This document shows positions 52,001 through 60,597 of a stretch of 64,000 bases of DNA, one piece after another; within the stretch, counting starts at the first letter, position 1; each line of letters starts with the position of its first letter. Location of the stretch: assembly GCF_028993555.1 (NCBI RefSeq), contig NZ_CP118610.1:2896001-2960000 (forward strand). The letters run 5' to 3'. The translations under genes were made by a program, and so were the position numbers. The stretch comes from Ensifer adhaerens (GTDB lineage Bacteria > Pseudomonadota > Alphaproteobacteria > Rhizobiales > Rhizobiaceae). A model generated the notes under the pieces. The model was given only the letters and a program-made list of their open reading frames with translations, searched no databases and had not been told where the DNA came from.

Positions 52001-53062
52001 TTACTTGGCCGCGTCGAGCACCGATTGCGGTGCATCGCGGTTCAGCGACTGCTTCCAGCCTTCGGCGACATTTTCCTTGGTGACCGTCAGAGCCGGTGCG
52101 ACGACGAACGCCGGGGTCTGCTGCCCGAGCAGCGACTTAAGGCCAGCCGCTGCCATCGCCCGTCCGAGCTCATAGGCCTTGTCGGCAACGAGTGCCGTGA
52201 CGTTGCCGCCCTTGACCATGTCGAGCGCGACGGGTTCGGCGAGATCGAGGGTCACGATCTTGGTCTTGGTATTGCCGCTCGCGCGCAAGGCGGAAAGCAC
52301 GCCATCGGCGGGCTCGGCCCAAGTCACATAGATGCCGTCAAGGTCAGGGTTCTGCAGCAGCATGGCGCTTGCCAGTTCCTCGGCGCGGGCCGGATCGGAG
52401 ATGCCCTGCTCGGCCACGATCTTGATATCCGGATAGTCCTTCTCGATCGTCGACTTGAACGCCTGGTCGCGCTGGTTGGTCACGTAGTAGCTGGCGTCGT
52501 GAAAGATGTAGCCGACCTTGCCCTTGCCGCCGATCGCTTTCGCGAGAGCATCAGCCGCCTGCTTGCCCATCTGGAAGAGATCGTCGGTGACAATCGAGGC
52601 GTAATCCGTGCCTTGCTTGTAGCCGCTCGGCAGATTGGAAAGGAACACGAGCTTGCTGCCGTCGGTGACGGCCTGGCGGAAGGCTTCGGCCGAGGTCACC
52701 GGATCGAGCGGCAGGGCCAGGATCACATTCGGCTTGGCGGCAAGCGCCGTTTCGATGTCGCTGCGCTGGCGGGCAGCGTCAAAGCCGGCATCCGTCGTCA
52801 CTGCGATCTCAACGCCGGCGCGGGCAAACTCGTCCTTGGCCCCGGCCGAAACGGCATTGGTGAAGTCAGACGAGGTGTGCCACAGCAGCGCCGCCTTGTA
52901 GCCCTTGCCCTTAAGCGCGCCGATATCTGCATCGGTCAGCGCCACGTCGGCACTCGGCGTTGCGCTCTCACCGGACGGACCGACCGTCTGGGCGGAAGCG
53001 GCACCTACGGCAAGCACGAAACCGCTGACGAGCGCAGCAGCCATCAATTTCTTCAGAAGCAT
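52001..53062 (-). CDS. ABC transporter substrate-binding protein, CUT2 type (copy 2)
   Basis: This 353 aa paralogue of the adjacent binding protein has its signal peptide cleaved near ASA-QTVGP (about residue 24). A GAGGGAGAACG site precedes the ATG. It has the same ligand-pocket landmarks as copy 1 (SFDAARQ-like, NLPSGYKQG, NPDLDGIYVTWAEP). One permease and one ATPase gene serve both, so the copies probably deliver two related ligands. Confidence 0.87.
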   Translation of the reverse strand: MLLKKLMAAALVSGFVLAVGAASAQTVGPSGESATPSADVALTDADIGALKGKGYKAALLWHTSSDFTNAVSAGAKDEFARAGVEIAVTTDAGFDAARQRSDIETALAAKPNVILALPLDPVTSAEAFRQAVTDGSKLVFLSNLPSGYKQGTDYASIVTDDLFQMGKQAADALAKAIGGKGKVGYIFHDASYYVTNQRDQAFKSTIEKDYPDIKIVAEQGISDPARAEELASAMLLQNPDLDGIYVTWAEPADGVLSALRASGNTKTKIVTLDLAEPVALDMVKGGNVTALVADKAYELGRAMAAAGLKSLLGQQTPAFVVAPALTVTKENVAEGWKQSLNRDAPQSVLDAAK

Positions 53063-53088
53063 TGTCGTTCTCCCTCTTGTTTAGCAGT

Positions 53089-54348
53089 TCAGTCCATGAC
53101 GCCGCAGTAGCGGGCCATGAAGGCGGCGAAACCGACGACGCCGGCGAGGTATTCCTCGACCTCGACCCGCTCCTCGTAGGTATGGCAATTGCGGATATCG
53201 CCGGGCGCGCAATAGACGGCGGGTATGCCGAGGCGATTGACGAAGAACGGCGATTCCGACCAGAAAGGAGCGCCTTCGATCACGCCGCGACCGCCCATGG
53301 CTTCGGCCATGGAAGCCGACAGAGTGCCGACTTCCGCTGCCGTCTCGTCGATCTCGGCCGCCGTGCCGCCGAGCGCATGGTCGCGGCCGGCCGGATAGGA
53401 AAACTCGACCGTGATCTGCGGATCGGTAATCGACGAGCGAACCGCCGCTTCGATCTCGGCCGCCGCCGTGTCCAGCGATTCACCGGGCAGGAGCTTACGG
53501 ATCAGCGACAGGGTGCAGCGCTCGGGCACGGCGATATAGCCGCCGCCTGCGAGACCCGTGATCAGAAGGAAACTTCGGCCGATCAGCTTGTGTTCGGCTC
53601 GTGCGGCAATCTCGTCGGAATGCTTCCAAAGCGCCGACATCGCCGCATGGCTGGCGCGTAGCGCGTCCTTGCCGAGTTCGGGAACGCCGAAATAGGCTGA
53701 TTTGCCTGTTATGGTGATGTCGGTGATGAAGAAGCCGATCTGCGCCGGATAGACAGAAAGCCGCGTCGGCTCGACATAGACGACAAAATCCGGTCGTGCG
53801 ATCTCGCCGCCCTCGATACGGCCGACCAGATCCTTGATGCCGGCTGAAACGCCGGTCCCCGGCTGGCCGCTTTCCTCATCGCCGACAAAGGCAAAGGCCA
53901 CGTCACCTGCCAGCTCAACGCCGGCCTTGTCGAGCAGCGACAGCGCCGCAAGCGACGCACAGATGCCGGCTTTGAGATCGCCCGAGCCGCGACCCCAGAC
54001 CGCGCCGTCGATGATCGGTGCTGCAAAAGGATCCTCGCGCTCGGTGCCTGCCCAATGCTCGCGCCAGCCGTCGACATGCACCGTGTCCGTATGGCCGATA
54101 AACAGCAGCCGCGGCCCCTTGCCCGCACCCTTGCGCTCCGCCCACACGTTCGGACGTCCCGGCAGAAACTCAGCAGTCGTCAACCCGTCGAGGCCAAGAC
54201 GCTGCATTACGTCGGCCAGATAGGAAACAACGTTCGCCTCGTTGCCGGTAATGCTTTCGCGCCCAATCGCGCCGCGAAACAACGTAACCGCCGCCTCGCG
54301 GTCGAGTTCCCTGCGCAATCGTTCGACCAAACCATCCGTCGTCATCAA
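53089..54348 (-). CDS. M20 family metallopeptidase (ArgE/DapE-like)
   Basis: This 419 aa M20 deacylase/peptidase has HTDTVHV near 86-92, GRGSGDLKAG near 118-127, GDEES near 155-159 and a C-terminal metal His in NCHTYEERVE. In the dimerisation domain the usual GKSAH is GKSAYFG, so the His that reaches into the partner active site is Tyr. The gene overlaps the ROK gene by four bases. The substrate is unknown; N-acyl amino acids or dipeptides are typical. Confidence 0.82.
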   Translation of the reverse strand: MMTTDGLVERLRRELDREAAVTLFRGAIGRESITGNEANVVSYLADVMQRLGLDGLTTAEFLPGRPNVWAERKGAGKGPRLLFIGHTDTVHVDGWREHWAGTEREDPFAAPIIDGAVWGRGSGDLKAGICASLAALSLLDKAGVELAGDVAFAFVGDEESGQPGTGVSAGIKDLVGRIEGGEIARPDFVVYVEPTRLSVYPAQIGFFITDITITGKSAYFGVPELGKDALRASHAAMSALWKHSDEIAARAEHKLIGRSFLLITGLAGGGYIAVPERCTLSLIRKLLPGESLDTAAAEIEAAVRSSITDPQITVEFSYPAGRDHALGGTAAEIDETAAEVGTLSASMAEAMGGRGVIEGAPFWSESPFFVNRLGIPAVYCAPGDIRNCHTYEERVEVEEYLAGVVGFAAFMARYCGVMD

Positions 54349-55556
54349 ATCGCCTCCCGAAGTGCATTCACGTTCGCTCGCGGCAGCGAGATCCGGCCGT
54401 CAGGCGCATCAACCCCGAACAGGGTGTTGTGCAATTGGCCAAGCCCGATCGCTGCCGCTCCGATGATCGCGGCACGCGCCCCGAGTTCGCCCGTTTCGAC
54501 ATTGACCGGATAGGGAAAGCACTGCGGCAGGAAGGCCTTCACGCGCGAAAGCATCTCCGGACGCAGCCCGATCGACCCGCCGAGTATGACCTTCTGCGGG
54601 TTGGCAATTGCGGCAATCGCGGCAACACCGGCCGCCAGGAACCGCGCCGTTTCGTCCAGCACTGTCAGGGCCGCCGCGTCGCCCGCTTCCGCGTTCGCAA
54701 AGATAGTAGGCACCGCAACAGTCTTGCCCGAAAGCTTCGCATAGCGCTCCGCCATGCCATGCGAAGCGACGGCCCGCTCAAAGGCGCCGGTGCGCAGCGA
54801 TTCCGCCTCGAAAGGATCGGCGCCGAGCGGCAGGAAACCCATTTCACCGGCTGCATTGCTGACGCCGCGCACCAGATGGCCACCGACCATCAGTCCGCTG
54901 CCGACACCGGTGCCGAGCGCCACATAGGCGAGATTATCGATCCCCTGCCCCTGACCCAGCCAGTTCTCCCCGAGAACCGCGAGATTGACGTCGTTTTCGA
55001 GCATGGCGCCGAAGCCGAGCACCTCCTCGAAGGCGCCGACGACGTCCATCGTGTCGAAGCCGGCGATGTTCGGTGCAAGCAGCACCCGGCCGGTCTCGCT
55101 GCAGGGGGCACCGGGAACGCCGACCACCGCAAGCCGGATCTTCTCGCGGGCGATCTTCTGCCGATCGGCCGCCTCAAAGGCCATGGCGGCGATCTGCTCG
55201 ACGACGAAGCGACCACCGCGCGGATCGGTCGGCGCGGTATCTTCGGCAAAGATCTGGCAGGCGAGATCGGTGATCGCTACGCGCACCTTGGTGCCACCGA
55301 GGTCGACAGCGATGATGAAGGCGGCGTCACAAACCAACTCGTAGGTGACGGCCGTGCGCCCGACGTGACCGCTGGTGCGCCCCGTCTCCTGAACCCACCC
55401 CTCCTCTTCGAGGCCGCGGACGATCTCGGAAATGGTCTGCTTGGAAAGGCCGGTCTGCTTGGAAATCGACGCACGCGAAATCGGCCCGCCCTGAACGATC
55501 GCCTCCATGACGGAGCGCTGAGAGAACTTCCGGGAGATGCGCAGACTGTCGTTCAC
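54345..55556 (-). CDS. ROK family transcriptional regulator
   Basis: This 403 aa protein has an N-terminal helix-turn-helix (about 28-50, SRASISKQTGLSKQTISEIV) and a ROK sugar-kinase-like domain with AVDLGGTKVRVA near 85-96. The zinc motif of sugar-binding ROK proteins (CxCGxxGC) is absent; the region reads GADPFEAESLRTG. It probably represses the operon that it heads (M20, binding proteins, permease, YhfX, ATPase). An inverted repeat is 12 bases upstream of its start. Confidence 0.87.
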   Translation of the reverse strand: MNDSLRISRKFSQRSVMEAIVQGGPISRASISKQTGLSKQTISEIVRGLEEEGWVQETGRTSGHVGRTAVTYELVCDAAFIIAVDLGGTKVRVAITDLACQIFAEDTAPTDPRGGRFVVEQIAAMAFEAADRQKIAREKIRLAVVGVPGAPCSETGRVLLAPNIAGFDTMDVVGAFEEVLGFGAMLENDVNLAVLGENWLGQGQGIDNLAYVALGTGVGSGLMVGGHLVRGVSNAAGEMGFLPLGADPFEAESLRTGAFERAVASHGMAERYAKLSGKTVAVPTIFANAEAGDAAALTVLDETARFLAAGVAAIAAIANPQKVILGGSIGLRPEMLSRVKAFLPQCFPYPVNVETGELGARAAIIGAAAIGLGQLHNTLFGVDAPDGRISLPRANVNALREAI

Positions 55557-55913
55557 GAGGACCTCTTTTAATTCGTTCTGTTACCGAACTTATTAACATC
55601 AGCCATCGCTGTCAATCTTGCCCGATGGGATTATCTTTCGTGGCGGACGCAGCGATTACAGGAGAAGGGGCCGATGGCGATGGCGCATTCGGATGCGCGC
55701 GGATTTGCGATATGATAGAGAAAACCACGTCCGCGCCTGAAGGCGCTTTCTCTCACGAAATCAGTGGCATGACCGTCCTGACCGCCCTACTATCCCGACC
55801 CGCAAAATGCTTGGCTTTGGTCGTGCAGTTTGATGAGAATGTCGTAGACAGGCTGTAGTCGGGACGTATCACGCCCTAATATCCGGCATCCAATCCAACT
55901 AGGGTCGCAATCA
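55557..55913. promoter_or_regulatory. intergenic region with ROK operator candidate
   Basis: This 357-base region separates the divergent ROK and GcvT-flavoprotein genes. At 55568-55596 it has an inverted repeat of TTAATTCGTTC and GAACTTATTAA (mostly symmetric, AT-rich), the form of Mlc/NagC-type ROK sites. The rest shows no convincing gene: a 77-codon frame at 55625-55858 lacks a ribosome site and family features. Confidence 0.55.
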
Positions 55914-58475
55914 ATGGCAGAGTTTCCGCAAAAGGCGAAAGTCGTAATCATCGGGCTGGGTGGCATCGTCGGTGCCTCGATCGCACACCACCTGATCGAG
56001 CGCGGCTGGGACGACATCGTCGGCATCGACAAGTCAGGCGTGCCGACCGATATCGGCTCGACCGCGCACGCCTCGGACTTCTGCTACACCACCAGCCACG
56101 ACTATCTGTCGGTCTGGACGACGCAGTATTCGATCGATTTCTTCGAGAAGATGGGCCATTACGCCCGCATCGGCGGCCTGGAGGTCGCACGCACCGGCGA
56201 CGACGTCTGGATGGAAGAGATCAAGCGCAAGCTGTCTTCCGCCAAGGCCTTCGGCACCCGCGCCCATTATGTCTCGCCGGCCGAAATCAAGAAGATGTTC
56301 CCGCTGATCGAGGAAGATCAGGTCATGGGCGGCATGTTCGACCCGGATGCCGGCCTCGTCATCCCGCGCTCGCAGACGGTTGCCGGCAAGCTCGTCGATG
56401 CGGCGGAAAAGTCCGGCAAACTGCAGGTCTTCGGCAACACGCCGGCAAAGTCGCTGATCGTCGAGAACGGCCGCATCAAGGGCGTCGTCACCCATCGCGG
56501 CACGATCATGGCCGACCATGTCATCGTCTGTGCCGGCATCTGGGGCCGCCTGATTGCCGAAATGGTCGGCGAGGACCTGCCGGTGATGCCGGTCGACCAC
56601 CCGCTGACCTTCTTCGGCCCGTACAACGAGTTCGAAGGCACCGGCAAGGAAATCGGCTTCCCGCTTCTGCGCGACCAGGGCAACTCCGCCTATATGCGCG
56701 ACACCGGCGACCCGAAGACCACCGAGGGTGGCCAGATCGAGTGGGGCTACTACGAGACCACCAATCCGCGCCTCTGCCATCCGCGGCACATTCTCGAAAA
56801 GCACGAGGCGCGCCTGTCGCCGTCGCAGCGCGATCTCGAGATGGAGCAGATCATCGAGCCGCTCGAACGAGCCATGGAACTGACGCCGATCCTCGGCGAG
56901 CTCGGCTATAACGAGAGCCACTCCTTCAACGGCCTGCTGCAGGTCTCGGCTGCCGGCGGCCCCTCCTGCGGCGAGAGCCAGAAGGTGCGCGGCCTCTGGT
57001 ACTGCGTCGCCATCTGGGTGAAGGATGGCCCCGGCTACGGCAAGCTGATCGCCGACTGGATGACCGATGGGCGCACCGAGATCGACCATGCCTCGATCGA
57101 CTATTCCCGCTTCTATCCGCACCAGCTCGAGGAGAAGTTCATCGAGGGCCGCTGCTTCGAGGCGGCGCAGAAGATCTATTACCCGGCCGTGCACACGCGC
57201 GAACCCTATGCCACCGGCCGCGACGTCAAGCGCTCGCCCTTCTACGAGCGCGAGAAGGAACTCGGCGGCTACTTCATGGAACTCGGCGGCTGGGAGCGTG
57301 CCCACGGCTACGCCGCCAACGAGCATCTGCTCGAAAAATACGGCGACCGCGTGCCGGTGCGCGAGAACGAGTGGGACAGCCGCCATTTCTGGCGCGTTTC
57401 CAACGCCGAACACCTGGCGATGAGCGAGGATTGCGGCATCGTCAACCTCTCGCATTTCCACATGGTCGACATCGAAGGCCCTGACCATGTCGAGCTGCTG
57501 GAGTGGCTCTGCGCCGCCAAGATCGGCGGCGACGGCAATATCGGCAAGGGCATCTACACCCACTTCCTCGACGACGAGGGCATGGTTCGGGCCGACTTCA
57601 CCGTCTTCCGCATGGCCGACCGCTGCCGTCTGGTGAACGGCGCCGATGCCGGACCGCGCGACTTCCAGTACATGCGCCGTGTCGCCGAAGACCGCGGCCT
57701 TGACGTCACCATCACCGACGTCTCGGAGAAGTTCATCACCATCGGCATCTGGGGGCCGAACGCCCGCGAAACGCTGAAGAAGGTGGTTGCCGATCCCTCG
57801 GGCCTCGATATCGAGAACTTCGCCTTTGCCGCGATCAAGCCGATCGAGATCGCCGGCAAGAAAGTCTCCGCCTTCCGCATCTCCTATGTCGGCGAGCAGG
57901 GCTGGGAACTGCATATGAAGTACGAGGATGGCCTGGCCGTCTGGGACGCGCTGCGCGCAACCGGCGTCATGGCCTTCGGCGTCGAAACCTATGCCAACTC
58001 GCGCCGCATGGAAAAGAGCCTGCGCCTGCAGAACGCCGACCTCCTCACCCAGTACAACCTGATCGAGGCCGATCTGGCGCGCCCAAAGGTCAAGGACGTC
58101 GACTTCCGCGGCAAGGCGAAGCACCTCGAATACAAGGCACGCGAACACCAGCCGGCCATGCTCTGCACCCTCGTCTTGACGGAAAACACCGACAGGAACG
58201 GCATCAAGCGCTACCCGGTCGGCACCCTGCCGGTGATCGATCCGGAAACCGGCAGGGTGCTGGTCGACGAACTCGGCCGCCGCTCCTACACCACCTCGAT
58301 CGCCTTTGGGCCGACGATCGGCAAGAACATCGCGCTTGCCTATCTGCCCTGGTCGCATTGCCAGGTCGGCCGCAAGCTCAACGTCGAGTACTTTGCCGAG
58401 ACCTACCCGGTCGAAGTCGTCGGCGTCGGCTACAAGCCGCTCTACGACCCGGAAAACCTGAAGCCGCGCAGCTGA
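55914..58475 (+). CDS. FAD-dependent oxidoreductase with GcvT domain (dimethylglycine/sarcosine dehydrogenase-like)
   Basis: This 853 aa flavoprotein has an N-terminal DAO-type FAD domain (about 1-390, VVIIGLGGIVGASIAHHL at 10-27, HASDFCY near the flavin site). After it come an FAO_M linker (about 390-440) and a GcvT/aminomethyltransferase domain (about 440-845). Such enzymes oxidise dimethylglycine or sarcosine and hand the methyl group to tetrahydrofolate. It complements the sox operon at the window start. It stands alone, ended by a strong terminator. Confidence 0.88.
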   Translation: MAEFPQKAKVVIIGLGGIVGASIAHHLIERGWDDIVGIDKSGVPTDIGSTAHASDFCYTTSHDYLSVWTTQYSIDFFEKMGHYARIGGLEVARTGDDVWMEEIKRKLSSAKAFGTRAHYVSPAEIKKMFPLIEEDQVMGGMFDPDAGLVIPRSQTVAGKLVDAAEKSGKLQVFGNTPAKSLIVENGRIKGVVTHRGTIMADHVIVCAGIWGRLIAEMVGEDLPVMPVDHPLTFFGPYNEFEGTGKEIGFPLLRDQGNSAYMRDTGDPKTTEGGQIEWGYYETTNPRLCHPRHILEKHEARLSPSQRDLEMEQIIEPLERAMELTPILGELGYNESHSFNGLLQVSAAGGPSCGESQKVRGLWYCVAIWVKDGPGYGKLIADWMTDGRTEIDHASIDYSRFYPHQLEEKFIEGRCFEAAQKIYYPAVHTREPYATGRDVKRSPFYEREKELGGYFMELGGWERAHGYAANEHLLEKYGDRVPVRENEWDSRHFWRVSNAEHLAMSEDCGIVNLSHFHMVDIEGPDHVELLEWLCAAKIGGDGNIGKGIYTHFLDDEGMVRADFTVFRMADRCRLVNGADAGPRDFQYMRRVAEDRGLDVTITDVSEKFITIGIWGPNARETLKKVVADPSGLDIENFAFAAIKPIEIAGKKVSAFRISYVGEQGWELHMKYEDGLAVWDALRATGVMAFGVETYANSRRMEKSLRLQNADLLTQYNLIEADLARPKVKDVDFRGKAKHLEYKAREHQPAMLCTLVLTENTDRNGIKRYPVGTLPVIDPETGRVLVDELGRRSYTTSIAFGPTIGKNIALAYLPWSHCQVGRKLNVEYFAETYPVEVVGVGYKPLYDPENLKPRS

Positions 58476-58500
58476 TCACGCTGCATCGGAGACGAAACAC

Positions 58501-58532
58501 AAAAGGCCCGCTCGGATCCGAGCGGGCCTTTT
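58501..58532. terminator. bidirectional rho-independent terminator
   Basis: A perfect palindrome, AAAAGGCCCGCTCGG and its complement ending CCTTTT, has T-runs on both strands. It lies between the convergent GcvT-flavoprotein and aldo-keto reductase genes. Confidence 0.9.
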
Positions 58533-58560
58533 GATTTGATCTGACGCATCAGCGTAACCG

Positions 58561-59490
58561 TCAGGGCAGAACATGGCCTGCAGCAGTGAACAGACGATAC
58601 CAGTCCTCGCGCGACAGTGTGATATCCGCGCCAGGCGCGATGTCGGCCAGCCGCTCGGGGCTGGTCGTTCCCAAGACCACCTGGATGTTGGCCGGATGCC
58701 GGGCGATCCAGGCGTAGGCGATGGCCGACGGCGACACCGCATATTTGCCCGAGAGTTCGTCCAGCGCGCGGTTGAGCTCCGGGAAATTCTTCTCGTCGCC
58801 GACGAAGACACCGCCGAAGAAGCCTTGCTGGAACGGCGACCACGCCTGCAGCGTCATGCGGTTGATGCGTGAATAGACGACGACTTCGCCGTCACGATCG
58901 ATCGACTGCTCGAGACCTGCCATGTTCGCGGCAATGCCGAAGGCGACGGACGGAGCATGCGCGATACTGAGCTGGATCTGGTTGGCAACAAGCTGCTGGC
59001 GCACGGCTGTCTTTAGAAGATCGATCTGCCGTGGCGTATGGTTGGACACGCCGAAATGCCGGACCTTGCCGGCTGCGTGGAGTTTGTCGAACGCATCAGC
59101 CACCTCCTCCGGCTCCACCAGCGCATCCGGACGGTGCAGCAATAGAAGGTCAAGGTAGTCAGTCTTCAGCGCCGCAAGCGACCGATCGACGGACTTAAGG
59201 ATATGATCCCTGGAGAAATCGAAATAGCCGCGCCGGATCCCGCATTTGCTCTGGATCACGATCTGCTCACGCTCGGCAGGCTTCAGTTGGAGTGCGTCAC
59301 CGAAGCGACGCTCGCACGCATGAAGCTCGCCGCCGTAGATATCGGCGTGATCAAAGACGTTGATGCCGACGTCGCGGGCCTTGCCGTATAGCCGGCGAAT
59401 GGCATCGTCACTGAGATCGACGATCCGCATCAGCCCGAAAACGGCGGATGAAACGGAGAGATCAGTTGTTCCCAGGTTGAATTTTTTCAT
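58561..59490 (-). CDS. aldo/keto reductase
   Basis: This (alpha/beta)8 NADPH-dependent reductase (309 aa) is of the YdhF-like type. The catalytic tetrad is Asp47, Tyr52 (FDHADIYGG), Lys82 and His119 (LLLLHRPD). It is followed by the bidirectional terminator. The substrate is unknown. It is not clearly linked to a neighbour, since 222 bases separate it from the SDR gene. Confidence 0.85.
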   Translation of the reverse strand: MKKFNLGTTDLSVSSAVFGLMRIVDLSDDAIRRLYGKARDVGINVFDHADIYGGELHACERRFGDALQLKPAEREQIVIQSKCGIRRGYFDFSRDHILKSVDRSLAALKTDYLDLLLLHRPDALVEPEEVADAFDKLHAAGKVRHFGVSNHTPRQIDLLKTAVRQQLVANQIQLSIAHAPSVAFGIAANMAGLEQSIDRDGEVVVYSRINRMTLQAWSPFQQGFFGGVFVGDEKNFPELNRALDELSGKYAVSPSAIAYAWIARHPANIQVVLGTTSPERLADIAPGADITLSREDWYRLFTAAGHVLP

Positions 59491-59712
59491 CGGCTTGTAC
59501 CATCAGTGGCTCGGAGGAAGTCTTATATTCGCAGCCAGAAGCGTCGCGAATCTCGGCTCTTCAATCTCTAGCAGCCTGAAAGCACTTGGCAAACGGCTGG
59601 GCGATCGCGCCCGCACGGCCGATGAGTGCAACGAGTTCTAGTTCAGCCTGGCGGCGGCTTTCGCTCCCCGGCCGCCGGAGCGAGGTGACCCCGCTCCGGT
59701 ACTTCGTGCCGA

Positions 59713-60501
59713 TCAGGCTGCTGATCGATAGCGCTCTGCCGGCAAAGACTGGGCAAAATTCGGCAGCATCGCCTGGCGCGCCACGTCAAGCGCATTCCAT
59801 TGGTCGGCATCCGGTAGCGGCGGAATGGTTACGAGCTCACGACGATCGTAGCCCACCAGTGCCGCATCGACCAGATCGCCCACCTCCATCACACCTGCGA
59901 GCGTATCGACGTCCACACCGGTGTGGTCCCAGATTTCGGTGCGCGTCGCCGCCGGTAGCACCGCCTGGACATAAACGCCCTTGGGCGCGAGCTCGACATT
60001 CAGCCCCTGAGAGAGGAACAGCACAAAGGCCTTGGTCGCGCCGTAGACCGTGGCGCCCATTTCCGGTGCGAGACCAACGACGGAGGCGATGTTGATGATC
60101 GCGCCCTCGCCTCTCTCGGCAAATCCGGGTGCGGCGGCATGGGCAAGCCTGGTGACGGCCGTGATGTTGAGTGCGATCAGCTTGGAAATGTCGTCATTCC
60201 TCTGCTGCAGAAAGCCGCGGGGAATAGACGTGCCGGCATTGTTGACCAGTACACCGATACGGCGATCCTCGCCCAGGCGTTGTTCGATCCTGGCGACATC
60301 TCGCTCGTTCGTCAGGTCGCCTGGCAGCACCTCGACTTCGACGCCAGTTTCGTTCCTCAGACGTGCGGCCAAGGCCTCAAGGCGTTCCACATTGCGCGCG
60401 ACGAGGACGAGGTCGTGACCGCGCTGCGCGAAACGCTCGGCATAGACGGCGCCAATGCCGGTGGAGGCGCCGGTTACAAGGACGCTAGGCTTCTCGCTCA
60501 T
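59713..60501 (-). CDS. short-chain dehydrogenase/reductase
   Basis: This 262 aa SDR has TGASTGIG at 10-17, NNAG at 87-90, Asn112, Ser140, Tyr153 and Lys157. The Arg36 following the second strand (VLVARN) suggests NADP preference. An AAGGAG site precedes the ATG. It is divergent from a TetR gene whose operators overlap the shared promoter region. Substrate unknown. Confidence 0.85.
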   Translation of the reverse strand: MSEKPSVLVTGASTGIGAVYAERFAQRGHDLVLVARNVERLEALAARLRNETGVEVEVLPGDLTNERDVARIEQRLGEDRRIGVLVNNAGTSIPRGFLQQRNDDISKLIALNITAVTRLAHAAAPGFAERGEGAIINIASVVGLAPEMGATVYGATKAFVLFLSQGLNVELAPKGVYVQAVLPAATRTEIWDHTGVDVDTLAGVMEVGDLVDAALVGYDRRELVTIPPLPDADQWNALDVARQAMLPNFAQSLPAERYRSAA

Positions 60502-60524
60502 CGATTGTGCTCCTTTGGTTATTC

Positions 60525-60564
60525 ATGATGCTCATCATGTATTTGGATATATGATGTACATCAT
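60525..60564. promoter_or_regulatory. twin TetR operators
   Basis: Two perfect ATGATG-N2-CATCAT dyads lie at 60525-60538 (centre CT) and 60551-60564 (centre TA), 26 bases apart. They occupy the 90-base region between the divergent SDR and TetR genes. Confidence 0.75.
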
Positions 60565-60597
60565 GTATAATGTCAATGGATATTTTAGGAGATGATG

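Noticed and set aside
55625..55858. 77-codon frame between the ROK and flavoprotein genes
   Set aside because: No ribosome site, mixed composition and overlap with a likely promoter region. Possible but unsupported.
56034..58358. 774-codon open frame antisense to the GcvT-flavoprotein gene
   Set aside because: It is a GC-codon-bias shadow of the real gene on the plus strand. It has low-complexity Ala/Val/Asp/Arg composition, no ribosome site and no recognisable domain.
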